Assembly (NCBI GenBank): GCA_003565095.1
Contig: PXDI01000212.1
Coordinates: forward strand, 1 to 22,658
Source of the DNA: PVC group bacterium
GTDB lineage: Bacteria > Verrucomicrobiota > Kiritimatiellia > UBA8416 > PXDI01
DNA length: 22,658 bases
Direction of reading: 5' to 3'
The first letter of the stretch is position 1. Each line of letters begins with the position of its first letter. The position numbers and the translations under genes are program-made. Of the stretch, positions 1 to 8,210 are shown piece by piece. The notes under the pieces were generated by a model. It did no database searches and was not told where the DNA came from. It saw only the letters and a list, made by a program, of their open reading frames with translations.

Positions 1-75
1 ACCACGGATCACACTGATTACACGGATATAATGATAATAATGATAAAAATCCGTGTTATCCGTGCAATCCGTGGT
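1..75. repeat. Imperfect inverted repeat built from CACGGAT-type 9-mers
   Basis: Positions 1-27 pair with 49-75 at 23 of 27 positions around an A/T-rich 21-nt loop. Each arm is made of three 9-mers of the type nnCACGGAT (for example ACCACGGAT and TACACGGAT), so it is also a degenerate tandem array. I see no copy elsewhere in the window. Similar CACGGATTACACGGAT-type palindromes are scattered between genes in many environmental genomes, but I cannot search for copies here. The left arm begins at base 1, so the element may extend beyond the window. Confidence 0.7.
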
Positions 76-174
76 AAAGCAATAAAAGCAAACAACTTAT
101 GGATTATTTAAGAGAGTTGATGAATAATTCAGGCTAAACTCCTGTTTTCTTTTCTTTTCCCGTCCATTTCGGCT

Positions 175-206
175 GACGAGTTATGTTGTGCGCAACATAA
201 GTCGTC
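175..206. repeat. Palindromic hairpin, 13 pairs plus one mismatch
   Basis: An 8-bp perfect stem (TTATGTTG at 181-188 with CAACATAA at 193-200) surrounds a TGCG loop. Beyond one mismatch it continues as GACGA (175-179) with TCGTC (202-206). It is not followed by a T-tract on either strand, so it is a poor intrinsic terminator. It may be an intergenic repeat or a protein-binding palindrome. Confidence 0.55.
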
Positions 207-245
207 GACCGTTTCTCATCCGATGTCATAAAGTTTTTGACACAG

Positions 246-273
246 ACTCCTGCTTCCTGCCGCCTGTCTCCTG
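246..273 (+). repeat. Four tandem heptamers NNNCCTG
   Basis: ACTCCTG, CTTCCTG, CCGCCTG and TCTCCTG follow each other without a gap. The CCTG core is invariant and the first three bases are mostly pyrimidine. The strand is strongly C/T biased. The function is unknown: it could be a slippage-generated microsatellite or a member of a C/T-rich intergenic repeat family. Confidence 0.55.
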
Positions 274-380
274 CCTTTAGATCCAACCCCTTTTTTACAC
301 GCAGCGCAATATTTATCTTTCTATGTATAGAGGTTCTGTGATAAACAGCTCGCTCTTTTTGCAGGAAGGAAGAAAACGAA

Positions 381-2180
381 TTGATTATAGATACCGCAAA
401 AATCCGGAATGTGGCGATAATCGCGCATGTTGATCATGGCAAGACCACGCTGGTTGACGAATTGTTCAAGCAGAGTGGAATGTTTCATGAAAAGCGCGCT
501 GTCGAGGAGCGCTTGATGGACTCGATGGATCTCGAGCGTGAGCGCGGTATTACGATTTCGGCCAAAAACGGCGCCTTTGCCTACCGCGGTCATCACGTCA
601 ATATCATCGATACTCCCGGGCATGCCGATTTCGGCGGCCAGGTGGAGCGCGTGCTGCAAATGGCCGATGGTGCTCTGCTGCTGGTTGACGCACAGGAAGG
701 GCCAATGCCGCAGACGTTTTTTGTGCTTAAGAAAGCGCTGGCATTGAAACTGCCGATAGTGGTTGTTATCAATAAAATGGATAAACCGGCCGCGCGTCCG
801 GGCTGGGTGCTTGATCAGGTGTTTGATCTGTTTGTTAAACTTGAGGCCCCCGACCATATTCTGGATTTCCATACCATTTATGCCTCGGCCCGCGACGGAA
901 TATGTTCGCTGACCCCGGAAGATTCCGGAACAGATTTTCTTCCGTTGCTGGAAAGCATTATTAAATACATTCCGTGTCCGCAGGGCGACCCGGACGGGCC
1001 GTTGCAGTTGCAGGTAAAAAGTATCGACTATTCATCATTTCTGGGACGTCTCGGCATCGGTAAGGTAACCTCCGGTATTCTTAAAAACAACATGCCGGTG
1101 GTGGTGGCCAATCAGCAGGGCAAGCTGGTGCCGGCGCGCATTACTAAGATATACCGCTTCGAGGAGAACCGCAAGGTTGCCATCAGTACCGCCGGAATAG
1201 GTGAGATTGTTGCGGTTGCCGGGATGGATGGAGTGACGGTTGGCGACACCTATACCTCCCCCGAAAAGCCCATTCCGCTGCCGGCGTCCGCCGTCGATCC
1301 GCCAACCCTTTCGATGACGTTCTTTGCCAATAATTCACCGTTTGCCGGGACCGAAGGACAGTTTGTAACATCAAACCATTTGCGCGAACGACTCATGCGC
1401 GAAACCCTTTCCGATGTGGCGCTGCATGTAAACGAACTGGATGACAGCTCCGGGTACCGGGTCTCCGGGCGCGGGGAACTCCACCTTTCCATTCTGGTGG
1501 AAAAGATGCGCCGTGAAGGCTATGAATTCCAGGTGGGCTGCCCGAAAGTCATTACTAAACACGAACACGGCAAGTTGCTGGAACCCTATGAGGCGCTGAC
1601 GATTGATGTTGAGGAGCTGTTCATGGGAACTGTTATCGAGAAAATCGGGGCGCGCAAGGGGCAGATGACTGAAATGGTGCATAATAATGGAATGGTGCGG
1701 CTGTGCTATGTTATCCCGACACGCGGTTTGCTGGGTTATAAGTCCGAGTTCATGTCAGACACCCGCGGCATGGGGGTCATGAGTTATATCTTCAGCGGCT
1801 ACGCCGATTATGCCGGCGACATGAAAAACCGTAAGAACGGAGTACTGGTCTGCATGGAGAATTGCACGACCGTGGCCTATGCGCTGTTCAATTTGCAGAA
1901 TCGCGGGCGGCTGTTTATGGGGCCGGGGGTGAAAGTCTACCGCGGACAGATCATCGGTGAGCATTGCCGCGAAAATGATTTGACGGTCAACCCGGCCAAG
2001 GGTAAGCAGCTTACAAACATGCGGGCATCGGGTTCTGACGAGAACGTGATCCTGACTCCGCCGGTCCGGATGAGCCTCGAGGATTGCATCGCCTATATTA
2101 ATGAAGACGAACTGGTTGAGCTTACACCAAAAAACATCCGTTTGCGTAAAATCAGCATCGACAAGCAGCGTCGCGGATAA
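381..2180 (+). CDS. typA: Ribosome-associated GTPase TypA/BipA
   Basis: Translational GTPase that binds the ribosome and assists 50S assembly and stress or cold adaptation. The 599 residues match the usual length of about 600. Visible GTPase motifs are AHVDHGKTT (15-23), the RERGITI switch I signature (53-59), DTPGH (77-81), NKMD (131-134) and SA (169-170). EF-G-like domains II, III and V and the TypA-specific C-terminal domain follow. The start is a TTG at 381, preceded by the purine-rich AGGAAGGA at 364-371. No in-frame ATG lies between it and the P-loop, and the resulting N-terminus has normal TypA length. The next gene begins 46 bp downstream on the same strand and may be cotranscribed. 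Confidence 0.97.
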   Translation: MIIDTAKIRNVAIIAHVDHGKTTLVDELFKQSGMFHEKRAVEERLMDSMDLERERGITISAKNGAFAYRGHHVNIIDTPGHADFGGQVERVLQMADGALLLVDAQEGPMPQTFFVLKKALALKLPIVVVINKMDKPAARPGWVLDQVFDLFVKLEAPDHILDFHTIYASARDGICSLTPEDSGTDFLPLLESIIKYIPCPQGDPDGPLQLQVKSIDYSSFLGRLGIGKVTSGILKNNMPVVVANQQGKLVPARITKIYRFEENRKVAISTAGIGEIVAVAGMDGVTVGDTYTSPEKPIPLPASAVDPPTLSMTFFANNSPFAGTEGQFVTSNHLRERLMRETLSDVALHVNELDDSSGYRVSGRGELHLSILVEKMRREGYEFQVGCPKVITKHEHGKLLEPYEALTIDVEELFMGTVIEKIGARKGQMTEMVHNNGMVRLCYVIPTRGLLGYKSEFMSDTRGMGVMSYIFSGYADYAGDMKNRKNGVLVCMENCTTVAYALFNLQNRGRLFMGPGVKVYRGQIIGEHCRENDLTVNPAKGKQLTNMRASGSDENVILTPPVRMSLEDCIAYINEDELVELTPKNIRLRKISIDKQRRG

Positions 2181-2226
2181 ATGGCCTTGCGCATGGTAGC
2201 AAAACTTATAAACATGCTCTTAATAT

Positions 2227-3099
2227 ATGAGTAAAAAGAAAAACAAAGTAGACCTGCGCGATGCCGGACTGCGAATCGGGACGATCCTCGGTTCCTTTTT
2301 CTTTAAGTCTGAGCATTTGCATTATGGCTATTGGGATGATTTGCTGGAGGTAAATGTCGACAACCTGTCGCTGGCGCAGCAGAAATATTCGGCGTTTCTG
2401 CTGGAACATGTTCCTCCGGAAGTGAAATCCATTCTGGATGTCGGCTGCGGGGTGGGGGAAAACGCCCGTCTGCTGCTGGATAAGGGATTCAAGGTTGACT
2501 GTGTTTCGCCAAGTGCTTATCTCACCGAAAAAACCCGCGAAAAGGTGCTGGATCAATGCGAGATCTTTGAATGTTATTTCGAGCAGGTTGAGACCGGCAA
2601 GCGCTACGACCTGATTCTTTTCAGTGAAAGCTTTCAATATATCAATATGGAAAAAGCTTTCGAGCAATGCATGCGTCTGCTGAATCCCGGTGGATATATA
2701 CTGATTTGCGACTTTTTCAAGGTGCGTCCGCAGTCCGCGCAGATGCGCCGGGCGATCAGCGGGGGGCATCGGATTGAGGCTTTCTTCCAAACTATAGGGC
2801 GTTTCCCGCTTGAACAATTGAAGGATATCGACATTACGCGTTACACCGCACCCAATTACACGCTGGTTGACCAGATTCGCAAAACGGTGATACTGCCGCT
2901 AGTCCAGACCGTCAAGGATGCGATGCAATCTAACTATCGCTGCACCAGTCGGCTGTGCTCATTAATCGGCCGCATATTTTTCCGCAAAAAGCTCGAAAAA
3001 CTAAGCTATAAGCATCTTAGCGGTAACCGAAATGCCGAGAATTTTGCCCTGTACAAGACTTATCGGCTCTTCCTGTATCACAAACAGGTTAATGACTGA
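2227..3099 (+). CDS. Class I SAM-dependent methyltransferase
   Basis: Soluble 290-residue Rossmann-fold methyltransferase of unknown substrate. Motif I is DVGCGVGE (71-78), preceded by HYGYW (32-36), a signature seen in small-molecule methyltransferases of the tocopherol or fatty-acid type. The post-motif segments YDLILFSES (about 127-135) and LLNPGGYILICDFF (151-164) complete the SAM fold. The basic C-terminal third (about 210-290) has no recognisable domain and may bind substrate or membrane. The ATG at 2227 lacks a Shine-Dalgarno sequence, although TATAAA sits at 2207-2212. The gene lies 46 bp after typA and its last 11 bp overlap the convergent small gene. The fold assignment is firm and the substrate cannot be read from sequence. 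Confidence 0.88.
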   Translation: MSKKKNKVDLRDAGLRIGTILGSFFFKSEHLHYGYWDDLLEVNVDNLSLAQQKYSAFLLEHVPPEVKSILDVGCGVGENARLLLDKGFKVDCVSPSAYLTEKTREKVLDQCEIFECYFEQVETGKRYDLILFSESFQYINMEKAFEQCMRLLNPGGYILICDFFKVRPQSAQMRRAISGGHRIEAFFQTIGRFPLEQLKDIDITRYTAPNYTLVDQIRKTVILPLVQTVKDAMQSNYRCTSRLCSLIGRIFFRKKLEKLSYKHLSGNRNAENFALYKTYRLFLYHKQVND

Positions 3100-3349
3100 A
3101 CGTCACCAGCTTGGCCTCGATTTCGTCGATGGCATTCAGTTTCTGCAACAACTCATTGCAGGCCTCTGCGCCGTTGACCAGCTCAAGAATAAGGATACCG
3201 TTCGGGCTGCATGCGTCGGGACCGGTCTCGTGCAGGCCGAGGCGGGTTTTTATGTTGCAGCCATATTCAGTCAGCAAAGCTTGAACCTGTGAAGCTTTGG
3301 TCAGGCGGTCCGTTACATGCACCGCCATTATCAGATGATCATCTTTCAT
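3089..3349 (-). CDS. Small ACT-like protein (TM1266-like, putative regulator)
   Basis: An 86-residue protein. Its pattern of a beta-strand start (DDHLIMAVHVTDR), a helix, a second strand with GLHE, and a central LILELV strand resembles small ferredoxin-fold/ACT-like proteins. One such family is TM1266, annotated as an iron-only hydrogenase system regulator. The motif around residues 47-55 (CSPNGILIL) looks conserved-type. The start at 3349 is supported by AAAGGGAG about 7 nt upstream. A longer frame extends to 3502, but that extension crosses the terminator and the end of the neighbouring gene. It overlaps the convergent methyltransferase by 11 bp. A regulatory or ligand-sensing role is inference; no catalytic residues are visible. 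Confidence 0.65.
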   Translation of the reverse strand: MKDDHLIMAVHVTDRLTKASQVQALLTEYGCNIKTRLGLHETGPDACSPNGILILELVNGAEACNELLQKLNAIDEIEAKLVTFSH

Positions 3350-3373
3350 ACTGTGCTCCCTTTCTTGGCCAAT

Positions 3374-3404
3374 AAAAAGCCGCCCCGTAGAGTTACGGGG
3401 CGGC
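3374..3404 (-). terminator. Intrinsic terminator of the beta-barrel gene
   Basis: A perfect 11-bp stem, GCCGCCCCGTA (3379-3389) with TACGGGGCGGC (3394-3404), closes a 4-nt loop. On the minus strand it is followed by TTTTTATT. It lies 18 bp after the stop of the beta-barrel gene and only about 25-30 bp before the start of the small ACT-like gene on the same strand. Confidence 0.9.
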
Positions 3405-3422
3405 CTGTGATTCTGCTGACAA

Positions 3423-4040
3423 TTAGAATTTGAAACGTACGCCGCCGCTGACGAACAGGTCATCAATATGCGCCAGTTCGGCATAGAACGAGATATTGTC
3501 ATCCATCGCGTATAGCACGCCGCCGGCGATTGCCAGTTCGCTGTCGGTATCCGAGCTGCTGCGGCCGCCCCACATGCGCGGAGCCGTCACTTTGGTTTTT
3601 GAATAACTCAAACCGCCAAACCCGTATACGGTAAAGTTGTCATCCATGGCCTTGCTGGCCAGTAAACCGGCGTTAATCATCCAGATATCAAGCTCCCAGC
3701 CGCCTTCATCGAAACTGACGATACCGAATCCACCGCGCAGGGCCAGATCTACCGGCATATCAACCGGCAGCACATATTTTCCGCCAACCTGAAAATACGG
3801 CTCGGAATCAAACGCATCCGGATCCGCCAGACCGGCACCCGCAAAAAGCGACAGCTCATCGGTCAGGCCGTAGGTGAAGCGACCGCCATACATATTGAAA
3901 TCGCTTTCGATTGTGACTCCGGCCGAAACACGCATTTCTCCGGCTTCGGACGTTGCGTCTTCAGCGATCGGTAATGTCAGCACCGCCATTGCCGGTAACG
4001 CCATCATACACATTGCAAATGTTACTATACTTTTCTTCAT
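3423..4040 (-). CDS. Outer-membrane beta-barrel protein (OmpA/OprF-like 8-strand type)
   Basis: A 205-residue exported protein. Residues 1-19 form a signal peptide (basic MKK, hydrophobic core, ALPAMA cleavage region). The rest alternates short amphipathic strands with turns, in glycine/aromatic patterns such as YGGRFTYGLTDELSLFAGAGL, FQVGGKYVLP and FTVYGFGGLSYS. It ends in phenylalanine (GGVRFKF), the usual C-terminal signal recognised by the BAM machinery. The size fits an 8-stranded barrel. GGGGGAT lies about 6 nt before the ATG. A candidate promoter (TTGACC, 17 bp, TATGGT) leaves a 5' untranslated region of about 115 nt with an unused Shine-Dalgarno-like sequence. The function beyond a small porin or structural barrel is unknown. 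Confidence 0.8.
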   Translation of the reverse strand: MKKSIVTFAMCMMALPAMAVLTLPIAEDATSEAGEMRVSAGVTIESDFNMYGGRFTYGLTDELSLFAGAGLADPDAFDSEPYFQVGGKYVLPVDMPVDLALRGGFGIVSFDEGGWELDIWMINAGLLASKAMDDNFTVYGFGGLSYSKTKVTAPRMWGGRSSSDTDSELAIAGGVLYAMDDNISFYAELAHIDDLFVSGGVRFKF

Positions 4041-4161
4041 TTCATCCCCCGTAAGTTTAATTAGTTCCGATTAGATTAGAAAGCGCCGAACGGTATTATC
4101 GTATACACACCTCCTTTGTTTCAGCTTGTATCTCTAAAACAATAAACGACATAATGTATTT

Positions 4162-4190
4162 ACCATAAATATCCCTATAGTCGGGGTCAA
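4162..4190 (-). promoter_or_regulatory. Candidate sigma-70 promoter for the beta-barrel gene
   Basis: On the minus strand, TTGACC (4190-4185) is separated by exactly 17 bp from TATGGT (4167-4162). Transcription would start near 4155, giving a leader of about 115 nt before the ATG at 4040. This is pattern recognition only. Confidence 0.4.
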
Positions 4191-4227
4191 GTTAAATATA
4201 AAATTTGTGTTAGCCGCAAAGTGGCAT

Positions 4228-4235
4228 GTTATATG
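4228..4235 (+). promoter_or_regulatory. Candidate extended -10 promoter for the PQQ-like gene
   Basis: TGT followed by TATATG (4230-4235) forms an extended -10 box about 57 bp before the ATG at 4293. A weak TTGTGT lies at 4205-4210, 19 bp upstream of the -10 box. The spacing is not ideal. Confidence 0.25.
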
Positions 4236-4292
4236 CTGGTTTCAGCGGCTGTATGGCGGTATTTGTTGTGTGTATATAAATTGGAGAAACTA

Positions 4293-7200
4293 ATGAGTAA
4301 ACGGCGGCATTCATTGCGTCTGTGTTGTTTTTGGAGCACATTGTGGACAATTGGTTACGCGGTATTGCTGCTGTTTGTGAGCGGGGTAAATATTTCCGCC
4401 GGGCTGGCCGAGGAAATACAAGGTCTGGCGGCGGCGCGCGATATTCTGGCGCAACGGCTTGATGCGCGGCTGGCGGATGACATTCAACACGCCGCTCCCG
4501 CTGATTTTGTGTTGGAAGTCACTGATGCGCTGGCACCCGATGGTCCCGAGGCTGATGACCGGCGTGCTCTTTCGGTAACATTCCGGCGTTTCGGTGAAAG
4601 CTTTTTCCCCGGCACCGGACGCTCACCCCGCTATAATCTGGCCATGCACGATGTTGACCCGCGCGGACTGAAACTGCAGGATAGTAAACTTACCGGTCGC
4701 ATCGAGGTTACGATCAATCCTGACGCGTGGGTGCCGTCGGACGGTCTGCCGCGCAAGATCTCCCTGCTGGTTGACGCGGCTGTAGCAGATTTGCAGGTCA
4801 ATGGCACGGTTGCAATCTCCGGTGATTATGGAGAATACAGCGGCACGCTCACCGGAAAAGTGGAACCAGTGACGCCGCCGCAACCGGCCGCCGGGCAGGT
4901 GACCCGACCGGATGCCGCGGCCGATGCCGCCGCACTGGTCAGACAGGCCACAGAAATCTATCAGGAGGCACGCGCGGCTTTGCTGTCCCTGCATAACTAT
5001 CCCCTGTCTTTCTCTGAAGCACTGTCCGCTGCGCGTCTCGCCCCGCCGGTTTGGGGCGATGCATCCGCCCCTGCGGCGCTTGCGTATGTTCAGCAATTAC
5101 GCGCGCTGGTTGAAGAAGCTGCACAGGCACAGGAAACGGCCGATTTTGTGCTGGAAACTTTAACCGTTGATGATGCTTATTTCGGACCCCTTTTTGATGA
5201 TGATCCGCTGACGGTCGCTGACGGGGTGATTGTGCTGCCGGCCGATGCCGGGGAAAAGGCCGCTGGCCAGCATTGGCAATACGTGCCGAAGTGGAATCTG
5301 CTGGCGGTTTTTCCGCCGGATCCGCAACGCCATCTGGCCGCCGCCATGCTGCCGGAGCTGGTGTATGCCCCCGGGGCGGCATATCAGCCGGATATCGAAA
5401 GACTGGAATCAACTTATAAGATACCGTCTGCCGGCACTTTCGGTTGGGCGGAGTATGAATCGTTGATTTTTCAGATACCGGCACCGGGTCACCGTTTTCA
5501 TCCGCGGACGGGCACCGGCTCGCACGGAAAAACCCGTGGCGACTATGGCATACAGGGTGTTTCAACCGGACGCTGGTATGGCGCGGTTACTATCCGGGCG
5601 GAACAAGCGACTGAACTGTATGCGGCGGTTCTAGCCAATAATTACGGTAAGCTGTGGGTCAACAATCAACTGGTCTGGATGTCGCGGGTAACCCGGCAGC
5701 CTTATGCGCTGATCAAGCTGCCGTTGCGCGCGGGGGACAACCAGCTTGTGCTGGGATGCGAAACAGATGGACAGCATGCGGCGATCGGGCTGGCGCTTTG
5801 CACCAGGGGTGGGCCCTTGGACGAAGCCGAACGCAAGGCGCTGCTTCAACAAACCGCGGCGGCAAGTGAGGCGCTGCCGCCGCTGCCTGTGCGCGGGCGG
5901 CAGGGCGACTGGACCAGCCGTTATCCGGAGGCCGATCCGCCGCTGGCATGGAATCTGGCGCAGGGCATCAATATCCGCTGGCATACGCCGCTGCCAGATT
6001 ACTCCTGTGCCAATCCGGTGATTGCCGGTGACCGCCTGTATGTGCTTAGTGAACCGCATTATCTATATTGCCTCGATAAAAATACCGGAAAAATTTTCTG
6101 GCAGCGCGCTGCACATATCTTTGAATTTGTGCCGGAGGATGAACGTGCGGCCGCCATGCAGGCATGGCAGGAGGCCGAAACTGTGCAACAGTCTCCGGAA
6201 GTAAAGGCATGGGATGAACAGATAAGCGCTCTTGAGCGCCGGATCAATGATATGGAGGAACATGTCAATACTGATGAAGCTCAGGTAGCGGCCTTGCAGC
6301 GTGAAGCCAGAAACCTGACAAATGAACGCCGCCGCTTTATTAGCGACAAGACCCGTCTGGCTGACCGCTGGCGCCGTGAACTGGGTGTTAAAGAGGCCGG
6401 CTGGAGCAATAATTACGGCCAGACTTTCGCCGCTCCGGTGGCTGACGCAGAGCGTGTCTGGGTTAAGTTCGGAACAGGAGTAGCGGCCTGTTATGACAAA
6501 GACGGCAACCGGCTGTGGATGGTGCGCACCGGACTGAGCGGCGGCACCGGAAATATCGCCTCGCCGTTGCTGCTGGATGATACCTTCATTATTCAGGGGC
6601 GTGGCACCCCGGTCGGCGATCCCAGTGAGTGGCGGGAGATAACCGCGCAGTGGCCGCCCTTTTTCGGCCATGTCATGATCGGGCTGGATGCTGGCAGTGG
6701 TGAGCTGAAATGGCGCCGTCCGGTTTCTAACAGCGGTGGCTATGGCGGGGCAACCGGGATCGTTCCGCTGCGCCTTTCCAATGGGACAACCACTCGTGAA
6801 ATCATTCTGACCGGTGGCGGACTGCTGGTCGACCCCGTCGACGGGCGTCTGCTTTCCGACAGTCGCGGTATAGGTGCTTCGACCTGGTCCGGTGACCCGG
6901 TGGCATTCGGTAACCGCGCCTATTTTCACCGTGGTGGCCGCATCGCAGTGGTTGAATTCTGGCTTGAGCCCAATGGCAAAATCGGTTACCGGCCCGTTAT
7001 GAATGCCGAAAGCGGCGGCAAGGCCGGAATGGTCTGGCATGCCGGAAGGGTTTGGGGCAATGTCGGGCATGGAACGGTAAACCGTCAGCCGGTACCATGG
7101 CACCGGCTCAACTGTGCGGATGCGGAAACCGGAGAGAAGGTTATTACAATCGATCCGGCATTATACGAAGGTGGTCTGGATTACGCCGCCCCGGCCGCGG

Positions 7201-8210
7201 CCGGTAATTATGTGGTAATTATCGGGAACGGCAGCAGTTCCGCGGCCTGGAACATCAATCCTTCCGCCAGCGCGGAAATCGGTTTCGCGCGGGCGGATAC
7301 CGAGGTTCCGTATATGGCATCCACCGCCAAAGTTCATAACGAGGCAATGACTGCGACTCCGGTTTTTGAAGACGGCCGGATGTATTTACGGACATACCGC
7401 TCGGTAATGTGCATTGAAGTGCTCGGCGAAACCGGTCGCACGTTCCAAAGCGAAGCCAAAGCCGCATTACTGTTTGACAGCATCTCGGAGCGTCCGCTGC
7501 TTTCGGAGGTACGCACCATCCACCCCGTCGAAGACTTTGTGTTGCCGGAAGGAATGCACGCCGAGCCGTTTGACATTCAAACCGCACCGCGCAACTGGCT
7601 GTTTGCCGGACCATTCCAGATGAATGCCGGGAATCCGTTGGCGGCGCTGGGCGGCATTACAAATGCCGCGCCCTCTCCCGGGCAGGAGTTTGTGTTCGGC
7701 GGCGAAACCTACAGCTTTAAACCGCTGAAAGAAGAATATGTCGAGTGGTCCGGCGGGGGGTCGGAGGATTTGTACGGACAAAAACGTTATCGTGCACGTG
7801 TTACGCTTGACATCGGAGCCCCGATCGAACGGCAGCAGCGGTCGGAAACTTTTTTCTATGCATTACTGCATAACGATAAGCTGCGTACCGTCAGTCCCTC
7901 ATTCTCGGGCGGCAGCGGTATGCAGTTTCATTTAAACGGCCAATTGATACAAAACGGTGAACGTCTTGAACTGCCGCCGGGCTATTATCGGCTGATGGTT
8001 CAATCCACAATTACTGTCCTTCCGCCATTTGTGCAAAAGGTCGGGGCTACGCTTTATTTTCGCGAACACGAGAATCCACGCGAGGCATTTGATAACTGGC
8101 TGGCGGATGTGCGTGCCAAGCGTCCGCGGCTGGAAACGGTTATCAGTGAACTGCCCGACAGCCCGCAGGCCCGCACCGCCGCCTCAATGCTGAGCTTTCT
8201 GGATAATTAA
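4293..8210 (+). CDS. Large exported PQQ-like beta-propeller protein with jelly-roll domains
   Basis: A 1305-residue protein with an N-terminal hydrophobic signal or anchor (about 10-35, possible cleavage after GLA at 37-39), so it acts in the periplasm or at the surface. A PA14-like beta-sandwich spans about 425-505 (LWVNNQLVW, AGDNQLVLG). A PQQ-type propeller begins near 570, with the signature YCLDKNTGKIFWQ (592-604). The propeller is interrupted by a charged coiled coil at about 632-697 and resumes with ACYDKDGNRLWMV. A second beta-sandwich module, starting with WLFAGPF near 1100, fills the C-terminus. No quinoprotein dehydrogenase disulfide or catalytic set is evident, so it is probably a binding or scaffold protein. 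I chose the ATG at 4293 because GGAGA lies 7 nt upstream; a GTG at 4221 would add 24 residues. Its stop interlocks with the convergent protease gene. Confidence 0.8.
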   Translation: MSKRRHSLRLCCFWSTLWTIGYAVLLLFVSGVNISAGLAEEIQGLAAARDILAQRLDARLADDIQHAAPADFVLEVTDALAPDGPEADDRRALSVTFRRFGESFFPGTGRSPRYNLAMHDVDPRGLKLQDSKLTGRIEVTINPDAWVPSDGLPRKISLLVDAAVADLQVNGTVAISGDYGEYSGTLTGKVEPVTPPQPAAGQVTRPDAAADAAALVRQATEIYQEARAALLSLHNYPLSFSEALSAARLAPPVWGDASAPAALAYVQQLRALVEEAAQAQETADFVLETLTVDDAYFGPLFDDDPLTVADGVIVLPADAGEKAAGQHWQYVPKWNLLAVFPPDPQRHLAAAMLPELVYAPGAAYQPDIERLESTYKIPSAGTFGWAEYESLIFQIPAPGHRFHPRTGTGSHGKTRGDYGIQGVSTGRWYGAVTIRAEQATELYAAVLANNYGKLWVNNQLVWMSRVTRQPYALIKLPLRAGDNQLVLGCETDGQHAAIGLALCTRGGPLDEAERKALLQQTAAASEALPPLPVRGRQGDWTSRYPEADPPLAWNLAQGINIRWHTPLPDYSCANPVIAGDRLYVLSEPHYLYCLDKNTGKIFWQRAAHIFEFVPEDERAAAMQAWQEAETVQQSPEVKAWDEQISALERRINDMEEHVNTDEAQVAALQREARNLTNERRRFISDKTRLADRWRRELGVKEAGWSNNYGQTFAAPVADAERVWVKFGTGVAACYDKDGNRLWMVRTGLSGGTGNIASPLLLDDTFIIQGRGTPVGDPSEWREITAQWPPFFGHVMIGLDAGSGELKWRRPVSNSGGYGGATGIVPLRLSNGTTTREIILTGGGLLVDPVDGRLLSDSRGIGASTWSGDPVAFGNRAYFHRGGRIAVVEFWLEPNGKIGYRPVMNAESGGKAGMVWHAGRVWGNVGHGTVNRQPVPWHRLNCADAETGEKVITIDPALYEGGLDYAAPAAAGNYVVIIGNGSSSAAWNINPSASAEIGFARADTEVPYMASTAKVHNEAMTATPVFEDGRMYLRTYRSVMCIEVLGETGRTFQSEAKAALLFDSISERPLLSEVRTIHPVEDFVLPEGMHAEPFDIQTAPRNWLFAGPFQMNAGNPLAALGGITNAAPSPGQEFVFGGETYSFKPLKEEYVEWSGGGSEDLYGQKRYRARVTLDIGAPIERQQRSETFFYALLHNDKLRTVSPSFSGGSGMQFHLNGQLIQNGERLELPPGYYRLMVQSTITVLPPFVQKVGATLYFREHENPREAFDNWLADVRAKRPRLETVISELPDSPQARTAASMLSFLDN

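Larger units (their letters stand above)
76..380. other. Non-coding leader region before typA
   Basis: No convincing gene lies in the first 380 bases. The stretch holds a palindrome at 175-206, tandem heptamers at 246-273 and a T/C-rich tract near 140-162. A TTGACA hexamer at 237-242 has no acceptable -10 box 16-18 bp downstream, so I do not call a typA promoter. The reverse-strand reading frame that enters this stretch from typA lacks a plausible start signal and looks like a shadow. Confidence 0.5.

Noticed and set aside
175..206. Possible integron attC site
   Set aside because: The hairpin lacks the GTTRRRY/RYYYAAC core boxes and the bulged long-stem layout of attC sites.
237..242. TTGACA as a typA promoter -35 box
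   Set aside because: No acceptable -10 hexamer lies 16-18 bp downstream.
3350..3502. 51-residue N-terminal extension of the ACT-like protein
   Set aside because: It would run through the terminator hairpin and the end of the beta-barrel gene, whereas the ATG at 3349 has a clear Shine-Dalgarno sequence.
4221..4292. GTG start adding 24 residues to the PQQ-like protein
   Set aside because: The ATG at 4293 has a good ribosome-binding site and directly yields a normal signal peptide; the GTG has neither.
6063..7103. 346-residue minus-strand open frame inside the PQQ-like gene
   Set aside because: It is fully antisense to a gene with recognisable propeller motifs, has no ribosome-binding site or known motifs, and fits a high-GC shadow frame.
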